From Hyphomicrobiales bacterium (lineage in GTDB: Bacteria > Pseudomonadota > Alphaproteobacteria > Rhodobacterales > Rhodobacteraceae), in assembly GCA_003558415.1 (NCBI GenBank), contig PWLT01000226.1:1-6161 (forward strand): a DNA stretch of 6,161 bases, given 5' to 3'. Of this stretch, positions 1-5,809 are shown one piece after another. Below the pieces are notes generated by a model. That model had not been told where the DNA came from, did not search any database, and worked only from the letters and a program-made list of their open reading frames with translations. Both the position numbers and the translations under genes were made by a program. Numbering within the stretch: position 1 is the stretch's first letter; each line of letters opens with the position of its first letter.

Positions 1-21
1 CCCATCCCGAAGGAACAGATC

Positions 22-234
22 ATGTCAAAATCCACCATCGGCGGCATTGTCGCACTTGCATTGGGTGTCGTGCTGCTCTTCTTCGCATGGCGCGCCTCGA
101 ATGCGCCGGTCGACCAGTTGTCGGAGGCTCTTACCGGCCGCTATACCGAAAACACAATGTGGTATGTGCTGGGCGGCGTGGCCGGTATCGTGGCCGGAGT
201 TGCCCTGCTTTACCGGGGCTTTGCGCGGAGCTGA
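22..234 (+). CDS. DUF3185-type small two-helix membrane protein
   Basis: A 70-residue protein of unknown function. The sequence shows two hydrophobic helices, at about residues 5-25 and 47-66. They are joined by a short polar loop containing the phrase LTGRYTENTMW. This layout, the length and the loop (family members typically read like FTGxPTDKxxW) match the DUF3185 family of small inner-membrane proteins; that match is from memory of the family, not from a search. The ATG is supported by a Shine-Dalgarno-like AAGGAA at 10-15, about 7 bases upstream. It is the only + strand gene in the left part and converges on the lipoprotein gene. Family members have no established function. No charged or cysteine motif suggests catalysis, so a role in membrane or stress physiology would be a guess. 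Confidence 0.85.
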   Translation: MSKSTIGGIVALALGVVLLFFAWRASNAPVDQLSEALTGRYTENTMWYVLGGVAGIVAGVALLYRGFARS

Positions 235-300
235 AAACCCCTCGACCTGGTCCAAGGGTGCAGTGCAGTCCAGAACCTGGCCCGGCCTGTCCAGGAGCAC

Positions 301-314
301 GCCTGCGTGCAGGC
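301..314. terminator. Short GC hairpin between convergent genes
   Basis: GCCTGC and GCAGGC form a perfect inverted repeat with a 2-base centre (effectively a 5-bp stem with a 4-base loop). It lies between the stop of the DUF3185-type gene at 234 and the end of the convergent lipoprotein gene at 420. Its position would suit a bidirectional terminator, but only a weak T-rich tail (TTCAGTT) follows on the + strand. No other structure or gene is visible in 235-419. Confidence 0.22.
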
Positions 315-419
315 TTCAGTTCATGTCAGCGGCCTGGCGCGGACTCCTGCCTCTGGTGCGCCCTCCTCGGCAAACCTTATTTGGCCTTGATGCCCTGGCA
401 GGCGAAGGGGCCGGGTTCC

Positions 420-905
420 TCAGGTGTATTCCGAAGGGTTGGGGATGATCGGCTCCTCGCCCGAAGGAAGTATCATCACACAGGCGTCCGGCGCCAGCGG
501 CGGCATTACCGTGCGCCCGCTGGGGCCGGCGGCCATTGCCGCCTGTCGAATCCTGTCCGAACACTCCGGCAGATTGACCGAACGAAAGCCCCTCTCCGAC
601 ATGCACTGTTGCATGATGCGAACCTGGCGTTGCGGCGCCACCTGCCCCGGAGCTTCGCGCTCGGCAAGCTGAGAGCATTCCCGGCTGGCCTGCTCCAGCT
701 GGGCGATGGAGCGGCCTTCCCCATACCAGGAGGCCGAGACCGGAGCCGGAGTCGGAGCCGAGCGCGGCTGTGCCTGTCCTGGTGGGTCGATCAGGCGGTA
801 GGTCTGCATGCCCGCAGGCGGAGTGGCAGCGCAGGATGCGAGCAAAGCAACGCCGACCGACAGAAACGAACCCTTCGTGAACCAAACAGCTGTTGCCCGA
901 ACCAT
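420..905 (-). CDS. Small outer-membrane-type lipoprotein, unknown function
   Basis: A 161-residue protein with a lipoprotein signal peptide: positive N-terminus, hydrophobic core at about residues 12-22, then the lipobox Leu22-Ala23-Ser24-Cys25. Cys25 would be lipidated, and Ala at +2 (not Asp) favours transfer to the outer membrane. The mature part begins with a Pro/Ala-rich linker (residues 28-58). A compact domain follows with four further cysteines (77, 101, 115, 142) that could form two disulfides in the periplasm. The segment QQCMSERGF (99-107) resembles the CMxxxGY-like motif recurrent in small proteobacterial lipoproteins. The frame is open 16 codons further upstream, but the ATG at 905 is preferred: GGAG lies 9 bases before it and the lipobox is then correctly placed. 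It appears to have its own promoter (962-990). No enzymatic motif is seen. Confidence 0.8.
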   Translation of the reverse strand: MVRATAVWFTKGSFLSVGVALLASCAATPPAGMQTYRLIDPPGQAQPRSAPTPAPVSASWYGEGRSIAQLEQASRECSQLAEREAPGQVAPQRQVRIMQQCMSERGFRSVNLPECSDRIRQAAMAAGPSGRTVMPPLAPDACVMILPSGEEPIIPNPSEYT

Positions 906-935
906 GGCACTTGTCTCCAACGTTACACCAGCATT

Positions 936-959
936 CCCCAAGTGAAGTGCCACTTGGGG
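936..959 (-). promoter_or_regulatory. Perfect 9-bp inverted repeat at predicted lipoprotein transcription start
   Basis: CCCCAAGTG (936-944) and CACTTGGGG (951-959) are exact reverse complements around a 6-base centre. The repeat sits 31 bases upstream of the lipoprotein start codon and overlaps the start site predicted from the -10 at 962-967. A repressor operator or a 5'-leader hairpin are both possible. No T-run follows on the minus strand, so a terminator is less likely. Confidence 0.45.
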
Positions 960-961
960 GC

Positions 962-990
962 AGGATCGTCTGATGTTGCATGCTGGTCAA
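962..990 (-). promoter_or_regulatory. Candidate sigma-70-type promoter for the lipoprotein gene
   Basis: Read on the minus strand, TTGACC (990-985) is a near-consensus -35 box. After exactly 17 bases comes GATCCT (967-962), a weak -10 with A2, T3 and T6 matching. A strong -35 with a poor -10 is common in GC-rich alphaproteobacteria. The predicted start is near 955, giving a leader of about 50 bases before the ATG at 905. Confidence 0.4.
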
Positions 991-1091
991 GTGTTTTTCC
1001 CCGGCTGTGTCCGTCTTCGCCTGAAGTGTCGGCTGGGGCAGATCTGGCACTCAGTGCCCACCATCCTGGCCCGGCGGCAACGTTTTCCGGT

Positions 1092-1116
1092 GCGGCGGAC
1101 AGACCTGTCCTGCCGC
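1092..1116. terminator. Strong hairpin downstream of the NTF2-like gene
   Basis: GCGGCGGACAG (1092-1102) pairs with CTGTCC-T-GCCGC (1105-1116), giving 11 base pairs with one bulged T at 1111. It lies about 31 bases beyond the stop of the minus-strand NTF2-like gene. It could end that transcript, but no U-tract follows on the minus strand, so if it acts it is not a classical intrinsic terminator. Confidence 0.35.
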
Positions 1117-1146
1117 CTTCGTTCGGTTTCGAGGAGTTTCAGCTGG

Positions 1147-1494
1147 TCATGTCACCGGGGTCTGCTGGTGCGACAACCGCAGCCAGCGTCCGGCGTCGTT
1201 CAACCAGGTGGAGGCGCAGAGCGCCTCATATATCGGGCTGCCGGGTTTCTGTGCCTGGACGCGGTAGGCCAGGACCGCGACCACCCCCTGCCGGTTGACG
1301 CTCCGATCGGCCATCTCGATCATTCGCCAGCCGGTATTGGCCGGCAGATGCGCCCAGATATCGTCGCCTTGGAGGATCCCCAGCGGGTAGGGATAGATCA
1401 CGATTGCCCCTTCGGCCGTGGTGGCGCGCGCGCTGTCCCTGCCGCTGGTCCAGAACGCCTCTTCAAGCCGCCAGAGGTCTTCGTCGGGGTGCAT
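1147..1494 (-). CDS. NTF2/SnoaL-like small protein (DUF4440-type)
   Basis: A 115-residue, apparently cytoplasmic protein without signal peptide or membrane segment. The N-terminal helix (LWRLEEAFWTSG, about residues 7-18) is followed by AIVIYPYPLGILQGDDIW, then a VAVLAYRV strand and a WLNDAGRWLRLSHQQTPV ending. This order of a helix, a pocket-lining loop and C-terminal beta strands ending in an R-W-x-L-x-x-H-Q-Q motif is typical of the cone-shaped NTF2/SnoaL/DUF4440 fold. Family members include isomerases, hydrolases and plain binding proteins, so the ligand cannot be assigned. The ATG at 1494 has GGAG six bases upstream. The gene lies 41 bases downstream of the membrane-anchored gene on the same strand, so the two are probably co-transcribed. 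Confidence 0.8.
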   Translation of the reverse strand: MHPDEDLWRLEEAFWTSGRDSARATTAEGAIVIYPYPLGILQGDDIWAHLPANTGWRMIEMADRSVNRQGVVAVLAYRVQAQKPGSPIYEALCASTWLNDAGRWLRLSHQQTPVT

Positions 1495-1535
1495 GTTCGT
1501 CTCCGTTGCGGTGCCTCCCCCTGCGCCGAACCACC

Positions 1536-1958
1536 TCAGTTTCCAGCCTCGTCCGAGCCGAGGAAGAGAGCTTGCACAAGGTAAAGGATCAACATCAGGA
1601 GGGCCAGGATAGAGCCAGGGCCCATCGCGCCGGCAGGCGCGGGTCGCTCCAGTGTCCCACCGGCCCGGCGAGCGGTGGCTATCGGCAGCAGTTCGATCAG
1701 GCGCAGCGTGATCGCGGCATGATCGCGCCCGAGGGCCGGCACATCCCTGAACCGGGCGAGCAGATCACCGAGGCGGGTGCGTGCCTCTTCCGGGGCCAGT
1801 TCGGCCAGGTTGGCGGCCGTGTCCCAAGGTTCCAGCCCCAGCCGGGCCAGCGTGGACAGCATGGTGACCGTATTGCCGTTTCGATCTTCGCCGACAGCGG
1901 CGTAAAGAAACGGGTCGAGCGGGGTTCCACCCAGACGCATGTCATCCATTGAGGGCAT
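1536..1958 (-). CDS. Hypothetical protein with C-terminal membrane anchor
   Basis: A 140-residue protein I cannot name. The N-terminal part carries DPFLYAAVGEDRNGN and then LSTLARLGLEPW, a conserved-looking block I associate with unnamed alpha- and betaproteobacterial proteins. A helical acidic/arginine-rich middle (EEARTRLGDLLARF) follows, then a Pro/Ala/Gly linker. It ends in a single hydrophobic helix (about residues 115-134) before a short acidic tail. This suggests a tail-anchored protein with the bulk in the cytoplasm. The frame begins 11 codons earlier at 1991, but the ATG at 1958 has AAAGGA seven bases upstream and gives the more sensible N-terminus. It is first in a two-gene unit with the NTF2-like gene. 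An FNR-type palindrome lies about 120 bases upstream. Confidence 0.72.
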   Translation of the reverse strand: MPSMDDMRLGGTPLDPFLYAAVGEDRNGNTVTMLSTLARLGLEPWDTAANLAELAPEEARTRLGDLLARFRDVPALGRDHAAITLRLIELLPIATARRAGGTLERPAPAGAMGPGSILALLMLILYLVQALFLGSDEAGN

Positions 1959-2273
1959 GATGTGGTCCTTTCCCGGCAAGGCCGCCCGCAAACCCGAATG
2001 TCGCGCGCCTGAGCGCGGCGAAGGGCACGTCCCTTTTGGCGCCTTTCGGGCACGGTAACCCCGCCTCGCACATATTGCGCTGATGCAGATCAGTGTGGCG
2101 GTGCATCAGGCCTATCTCAGCGTCCTCGGCGAGCCCCTTGGCGAACGGCCGGATGGTCCGCATCGCGGCCTGTGGCCAGTCGGCTTCGCTGCGGACTGCG
2201 TGAGTATCCGCGTCCGACCGGTATCCCGTGATGCCCCAATGGCAGACGAGGGCCGGCTTGCGTCGATGGCAAG
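1959..2273. other. Non-coding stretch upstream of the two-gene unit
   Basis: These 315 bases hold no gene I can support. They contain the FNR-type palindrome at 2080-2093 and a small inverted repeat, AAGGG-CACGT-CCCTT (2021-2035), in the presumed leader of the minus-strand unit. A minus-strand frame stays open across 1942-2163 and further upstream, but it has no convincing ribosome site or recognisable domain. The right edge grades into the istB remnant. Confidence 0.5.
2080..2093 (-). promoter_or_regulatory. FNR/CRP-type palindrome CTGAT-N4-ATCAG
   Basis: CTGAT (2080-2084), GCAG, ATCAG (2089-2093) is a perfect dyad differing from the FNR consensus TTGAT-N4-ATCAA only at the outermost base of each arm. 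For a minus-strand promoter with the site centred at -41.5, the -10 hexamer would fall at 2057-2052. That position reads TACCGT, a plausible weak -10, so the start would be near 2045 and the leader about 87 bases. This geometry supports oxygen- or nitric-oxide-responsive control of the gene starting at 1958, but it is inferred from one site. Confidence 0.42.
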
Positions 2274-2363
2274 GTTCTACCCGAGGCTCGGGTGACCACC
2301 GCGCTCCTCGACCGGCTCACCCACCACTGCGAACTCGTTGAAACCGGCAACGAAAGCTGGCGC
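2274..2363 (+). pseudogene. istB: istB C-terminal remnant (IS21 family helper ATPase)
   Basis: About 30 codons match the extreme C-terminus of IstB, the AAA+ ATPase that assists the IstA transposase of IS21-family elements. The frame reads VLPEARVTTA, then LLDRLTHHCELVETGN, then ESWR, a conserved ending of that family. A full IstB is about 240-260 residues, so the Walker motifs and most of the protein are missing. The frame is open back to a TGA at 2229, but resemblance fades before about 2274. Resemblance stops abruptly after the Trp-Arg codons (2358-2363). There the IS481-type relic appears to begin, so the normal few last residues and the IS21 end are not visible. This is an inert fragment. 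Confidence 0.72.
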
Positions 2364-2523
2364 TGTTTGATCCTATGGTTTGATGGTGCGATCCGTTCTC
2401 AGGAATTGAAGGAAGCACTATGGGAAAAGGTCGTCACGGGAGCGCCACGATCACGCACGCCGTCCGAGCAGCAATACTCGATCGCAAGCTTCGCGCGCGC
2501 AGCTGGCCGGCCGATCAGGGCTG
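2364..2523 (+). pseudogene. IS481-type transposase start, frameshifted and truncated
   Basis: From an ATG at 2420, preceded by AAGGAAG (2409-2415), the frame reads MGKGRHGSATITHAVRAAI. This is the characteristic N-terminus of IS481-family transposases, the start of their helix-turn-helix DNA-binding region. After the Ile codon at 2474-2476 the frame departs, but shifting by one base restores family-like sequence, RSQASRAQLAGRSGL (2479-2523). One base has therefore been lost around 2477-2478. Nothing after about 2523 resembles the transposase, so the remaining helix-turn-helix and the whole DDE catalytic domain are gone. The original frame ends at a TGA at 2552. The non-coding bases 2364-2419 begin with TGT right after the istB remnant and are probably the element's left end. 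Confidence 0.65.
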
Positions 2524-2698
2524 TGCGGAACCCACCCACCGAGGCGCCCCGTGAGCGGCCCCGCCCGGATCGCGCTCACCTTGTCGGGCCCTGGGACTGT
2601 CGCGGTCGAGCTGGAGTGATCCGGGCGCGACCGATTGCTTGCCAGCCCGTCCAAGCGTCAGTAGGCTCGCCCCCAGAAATGAACATGGGAGGTTCACG

Positions 2699-3739
2699 AT
2701 GAAACGCACCAGATTGCTCGCCAGCGCCGCCGCGATTGCGGCCATGGGCGCCACGGGCGTCTCCGCCCAGGAGATCACGCTCAGTTTCGGCCACCTCTGG
2801 CCCACCGGGGCGGGGCCGCATGCCGATTTCGCGATCGACTGGACCGAACAGGTCAGCGAATGCACCGACGGTCAGGTTCAGTTCGACTTTCACACGGCGG
2901 GCTCGCAGCTTGGCGCGGTGACGCGGCTCGAGGATCATCTGCGTGCCGGGCTTCTCGATATAGCCCACGGGCTCAATCACCTGCCGCGCGGGCGCTTTGA
3001 CGCCGCGACCGTGATCGACACACCCCTTCTCGCCCGCAGCGCCTTTGCCAATTCCAACACGCTGTGGACGCTTTACGAGGAAGGGCTCATCTCCGAGCAA
3101 TATGAGGGCATCCATGTCCTTGCCCTGCATGCCCATGACGCGGGGCTGATCCATACCCGGGGCACGCCCGTGCGCGTTCCCTCCGATGTGGAGGGCCTGC
3201 GCATTCGCAGCCCCGCGCCGTCCGTCAACCTCATGGTCGAGAGCCTTGGCGCCACGGCCGTGGGCGTGCCCCCGGGCGAGACCTACGAGGTTCTCTCGCG
3301 CGGGACGGCCGACGGCACGGTCTTCCCCTATGAGGCCGTCTATGGCTTCGGGCTGGCGGAAGTGCTCGACTATCACTCCGAGGTCGGCCTCTACACGACC
3401 TCTTTCTGGTTCGCCATGAACGAGGACACCTACAACAACCTGCCCGATAACGTGCGCGAATGCGTGGATGCGGCCTCCTACCGGCCGCTGGTGGAGCGCA
3501 CGGGCGGCGAATACTGGCCGGCATGGGATGCGCCGGGCAAGGAGGCCGCGCTGGAGCAGGGCAACGAGATCATCACCCTGACCGATGAGGAGCGCGAAGC
3601 CTGGGTGGAGCACTTCGAACCTGTGGTCGACGAGTGGCTCGACGAACTCGAGGGCGAAGGCGTTGCCAATGCGCGCGAGATCTATGCGCGCGCGCAGGAA
3701 CTGGTGGCCGAGTATCAGGAGGCTTACGAGGCCCGGTGA
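2699..3739 (+). CDS. dctP: TRAP transporter periplasmic solute-binding protein (DctP family)
   Basis: A 346-residue extracytoplasmic receptor that captures an (often carboxylate-bearing) solute and delivers it to the DctQM permease. Residues 1-23 are a Sec signal peptide (Lys/Arg start, Ala-rich core) with a signal peptidase I site Val-Ser-Ala before Gln24. The mature protein begins EITLSFGHLWPTG. The conserved VEGLRIRS segment (164-171) contains the Arg (168/170) that in characterised family members contacts the ligand carboxylate. GVPPGETYEVLSRGTADG and FPYEAV follow, placing it in the FPxE-type subgroup rather than the more usual DGxENP type. Cys55 and Cys255 could form a disulfide. The C-terminus is a long acidic helical region. 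The frame opens earlier at 2639, but GGGAGG (2687-2692) six bases before the ATG at 2699 and the signal peptide fix the start. dctQ follows after 22 bases. The substrate is not deducible. Confidence 0.93.
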   Translation: MKRTRLLASAAAIAAMGATGVSAQEITLSFGHLWPTGAGPHADFAIDWTEQVSECTDGQVQFDFHTAGSQLGAVTRLEDHLRAGLLDIAHGLNHLPRGRFDAATVIDTPLLARSAFANSNTLWTLYEEGLISEQYEGIHVLALHAHDAGLIHTRGTPVRVPSDVEGLRIRSPAPSVNLMVESLGATAVGVPPGETYEVLSRGTADGTVFPYEAVYGFGLAEVLDYHSEVGLYTTSFWFAMNEDTYNNLPDNVRECVDAASYRPLVERTGGEYWPAWDAPGKEAALEQGNEIITLTDEEREAWVEHFEPVVDEWLDELEGEGVANAREIYARAQELVAEYQEAYEAR

Positions 3740-3761
3740 CGCGCGCTGACGTGAACTCGCT

Positions 3762-4277
3762 ATGATGGGCGCACTTTACGGCTTCGTGCGCTTCGCGGAG
3801 CGGCTCTCGGTGATTCTGGCCCTGCTCGGGGCGGTGTCGCTGGGGGCCGCTGCCGCCCTGACCTTTGTGGATGTGATCCTGCGCCCGTTCGGCAGCAGCG
3901 TGCGCGGCATCGTGGATCTCGTCCAGCTCTTTGTGATATCGGGCGTGTTTCTGGCCATGCCCTATACCTTCCTGTCGGATGGCCATGTGCGCGTGCAGAT
4001 CGTGCTTGATCAACTTCCCAAAGGGTGGCGTCGGGCGGTTCTCATCGCGGTGAGCGTCCTGATGCTCGTCTTCGTCACGATCCTTGCGCTCCGCACATAT
4101 GACGGCTTCCTGCAGGTTCTCGAGCGGCGTGACCGCAGCCAGGCGATCGCCATCCCGATGATCTACTATTGGGGGCCGATGCTGATCGGGCTGATCCTCT
4201 CGATTCCGGCCACCCTGGGCCTGATGTTGCGCCAGTTCCTGCGGCTGGGCCCCGAACGCGGTACGGTCCAGCAATGA
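3762..4277 (+). CDS. dctQ: TRAP transporter small permease subunit (DctQ family)
   Basis: A 171-residue inner-membrane protein with four predicted helices, at about residues 14-36, 49-71, 89-111 and 130-155, the usual size and topology for DctQ. The signature FVDVILRPFG (35-44), then DLVQL (52-56), AMPY (65-68) and GHVRVQIVLDQLP (74-86) are hallmarks of the family. It partners DctM and supports the membrane part of the TRAP complex, which drives uptake with a Na+ or H+ gradient. The start is the first of two tandem ATG codons (3762 or 3765). No good Shine-Dalgarno precedes them, so translation may depend on the upstream gene 22 bases away. Its stop overlaps the dctM start in ATGA. Confidence 0.92.
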   Translation: MMGALYGFVRFAERLSVILALLGAVSLGAAAALTFVDVILRPFGSSVRGIVDLVQLFVISGVFLAMPYTFLSDGHVRVQIVLDQLPKGWRRAVLIAVSVLMLVFVTILALRTYDGFLQVLERRDRSQAIAIPMIYYWGPMLIGLILSIPATLGLMLRQFLRLGPERGTVQQ

Positions 4278-5572
4278 GCGAACCTGTCATCGGCCTCATA
4301 GGTTTTGCGGGTGCGCTCCTGATGACGCTGCTGGGTGTGCCGGTGGGCATCGCCATGGCGGTGGCCGGGGTGGTCGGGTTCGGAGTGCTGCGCGGGCTTT
4401 TCGGTGCGGGTTTCATCCTCGGGACGGCCCCGTTCAACGCGGTCTTTCCCTACAGCCTGTCCGTCGTGCCCATGTTCGTCGCCATGGGTGTTTTCGCGGC
4501 CCGGGCGGGCATCTCCCGCGGGTTGTTCGATCTCGCCAATGCCGCGGTGGGGCGTATCCGCGGCGGGCTCGCGCTGGCCTCGATCGGCGCCTGTGCGCTG
4601 TTCAGCGCGATATGCGGCTCCTCGCTGGCCACGGCGGCGACGATGGGGCGGATCGCCGTGCCCGAGATGCGCCGCGCCGGCTATGCCGACAGCATCAGCG
4701 CCGCGACGGTTGCAGCGGCCGGCACGCTGGGCGTGCTCATTCCGCCATCGGTGCTGCTCGTGATCTATGCGCTGCTTACCGAGACCTCGATCGGCGCGCT
4801 TTTCGCGGGCGCGCTGATCCCGGGGCTGCTGGCCGTGCTGCTCTATGCGGCGGCCGTGATGATCAGCATCCGTCTGCGTCCCGGCCTGCTCGATCAGGCC
4901 CGGATGCCACCGCCGGAAGAGAGCAAGCAACGCGCCGGCGGGGCAATGCCCGCGATTCTGCTTTTCGTGGTGGTCATCGGCGGGCTCTACATGGGCTGGT
5001 TCTCGCCCACCGAGGCGGCGAGCGTGGGCGCGGTGGGGGCCTTTGCGCTGGCGCTGTGGCGGCGCGCTTCGCTGACCGATCTCAAGGAGGCCGCGCTCGA
5101 GACGACGCGCACCTCGGCGATGATCTTCTTCATCCTGATCGGGGCGGCGTTGTTCAACTTCTTCCTCGAAAGCACCGGTTTGAGCCGCTTGCTGACCGGC
5201 TGGGTCACGGAATCGGGCCTGTCTCCGACCGTGATCATGCTGATCATCCTGCTGTTCTACATCATCCTGGGCTGTTTCATGGATGCCCTGTCGATGATCC
5301 TGCTGACGGTGCCGGTCGTGTTCCCGATCGTCATCTCTCTGGGCTATGATCCGATCTGGTTCGGCATCATGGTCGTATCGGTGGCCGAGATCGCGCTTAT
5401 CACGCCGCCCATCGGCATCAATCTCTTTGTGATACAGGGCGTCGTGGCGAACCTTCGCCAGAGCGATGTGATGCGCGGGGTTGTTCCGTTCATCGCCGCC
5501 GATGTGGTGCGCATCCTTCTCCTGTTGGCATTTCCGGCGCTCGTCCTGTTCCTTCCGGGACTGCGCGGATGA
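4274..5572 (+). CDS. dctM: TRAP transporter large permease subunit (DctM family)
   Basis: A 432-residue polytopic inner-membrane protein, normal length for DctM, which forms the ion-coupled transport channel of the TRAP system. Signatures seen: SVVPMFVAMGVFAARAG near the N-terminus; FSAICGSSLATAATMG (from Phe110), followed by PEMRRAGY and GTLGVLIPPS (150-159); and in the second half MDALSMILLTVPVVFPI and ITPPIGINLFVIQG (Thr377, Pro378-Pro379). These are the paired pseudo-symmetric transport motifs of the DctM/elevator-type fold. The frame is open from 4169, inside dctQ, but the ATG at 4274 is preferred because it overlaps the dctQ stop by ATGA and begins a clean hydrophobic N-terminus. With no separate ribosome site, translation is probably coupled to dctQ. 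No disruption is visible. The gene ends the operon; no clear terminator follows. Confidence 0.95.
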   Translation: MSEPVIGLIGFAGALLMTLLGVPVGIAMAVAGVVGFGVLRGLFGAGFILGTAPFNAVFPYSLSVVPMFVAMGVFAARAGISRGLFDLANAAVGRIRGGLALASIGACALFSAICGSSLATAATMGRIAVPEMRRAGYADSISAATVAAAGTLGVLIPPSVLLVIYALLTETSIGALFAGALIPGLLAVLLYAAAVMISIRLRPGLLDQARMPPPEESKQRAGGAMPAILLFVVVIGGLYMGWFSPTEAASVGAVGAFALALWRRASLTDLKEAALETTRTSAMIFFILIGAALFNFFLESTGLSRLLTGWVTESGLSPTVIMLIILLFYIILGCFMDALSMILLTVPVVFPIVISLGYDPIWFGIMVVSVAEIALITPPIGINLFVIQGVVANLRQSDVMRGVVPFIAADVVRILLLLAFPALVLFLPGLRG

Positions 5573-5665
5573 GATGAGGAACCCGCCCGGCAGGCTGGCC
5601 ACCGCTTACCCAGCTCCGAGCGAGAAGCCGTGCCGGCGCGGCCTTCAACTTTCGCAGGCGGAGTG

Positions 5666-5738
5666 CGCATTCCGGTGAGGCACCGATACCGCCGACATGA
5701 AACAGCGAAGCGGTTGACGCCTCCGACGCCGGAATGCG
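5666..5738. repeat. 10-bp inverted repeat flanking a 53-bp spacer
   Basis: CGCATTCCGG (5666-5675) and CCGGAATGCG (5729-5738) are exact reverse complements. Just inside them GAGGC (5677-5681) and GCCTC (5719-5723) are also complementary. The structure lies in the non-coding stretch between the dctM stop and the IS110-type start. It could be an RNA stem or the trace of mobile-element ends. Confidence 0.5.
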
Positions 5739-5779
5739 GATGGCTCACTGCGTTGGAGGCAGGAAAGCCGGTGTCGGAG
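5719..5779 (+). repeat. Mutually exclusive RNA hairpins upstream of the IS110 fragment
   Basis: GCCTCCGACG (5719-5728) can pair with CGTTGGAGGC (5751-5760) as ten base pairs with one G-U. Alternatively CTCCGACGCCGG (5721-5732) can pair with CCGGTGTCGGAG (5768-5779) as twelve base pairs with one G-U. The two helices share a strand and exclude each other. The segment ends about 30 bases before the IS110-type start codon. IS110-group elements carry their guide ('bridge') RNA in this position, so this may be its remnant; that role is inferred. Confidence 0.4.
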
Positions 5780-5809
5780 AGAGGAAGGAGCGGACCCCTG
5801 AGCATTGCG

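Noticed and set aside
87..1298. 403-codon + strand open frame across the left part
   Set aside because: It crosses several genes and intergenic regions, is rich in Arg/Ser/Pro/Gly, and has no ribosome site or domain; it is a GC-content artefact.
1942..2163. Minus-strand 73-codon frame (open further upstream to about 2290)
   Set aside because: Its product has some protein-like composition, but there is no good ribosome site, it overlaps the start of the 1958 gene, and it covers the FNR-type dyad. I could not recognise a family.
2635..2663. Possible promoter for the TRAP operon, TTGCTT-17-TCAGTA
   Set aside because: The -10 match is too poor to call; the operon promoter could not be placed from sequence.
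2292..2702. 136-codon + strand frame starting with GTG in the istB remnant
   Set aside because: Only its first two dozen codons are istB; the rest is out-of-frame IS481 relic and non-coding sequence, so it is a chance fusion and not a gene.
2576..3613. 345-codon open frame antisense to dctP
   Set aside because: It overlaps a gene with signal peptide, ribosome site and family motifs; the antisense product shows no recognisable domain.
4166..5602. 478-codon open frame antisense to dctM and dctQ
   Set aside because: It is the mirror of well-supported TRAP genes. Its product is His/Arg/Asp/Gln-rich low-complexity sequence, as expected from antisense of a GC-rich membrane protein gene.
5573..5640. 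Search for an intrinsic terminator after dctM
   Set aside because: There are GC-rich stretches but no stable hairpin followed by a T-run.
5666..5738. Integron attC site
   Set aside because: The inverted repeat spacing is suggestive, but the expected GTTRRRY core and complementary core site are not present.
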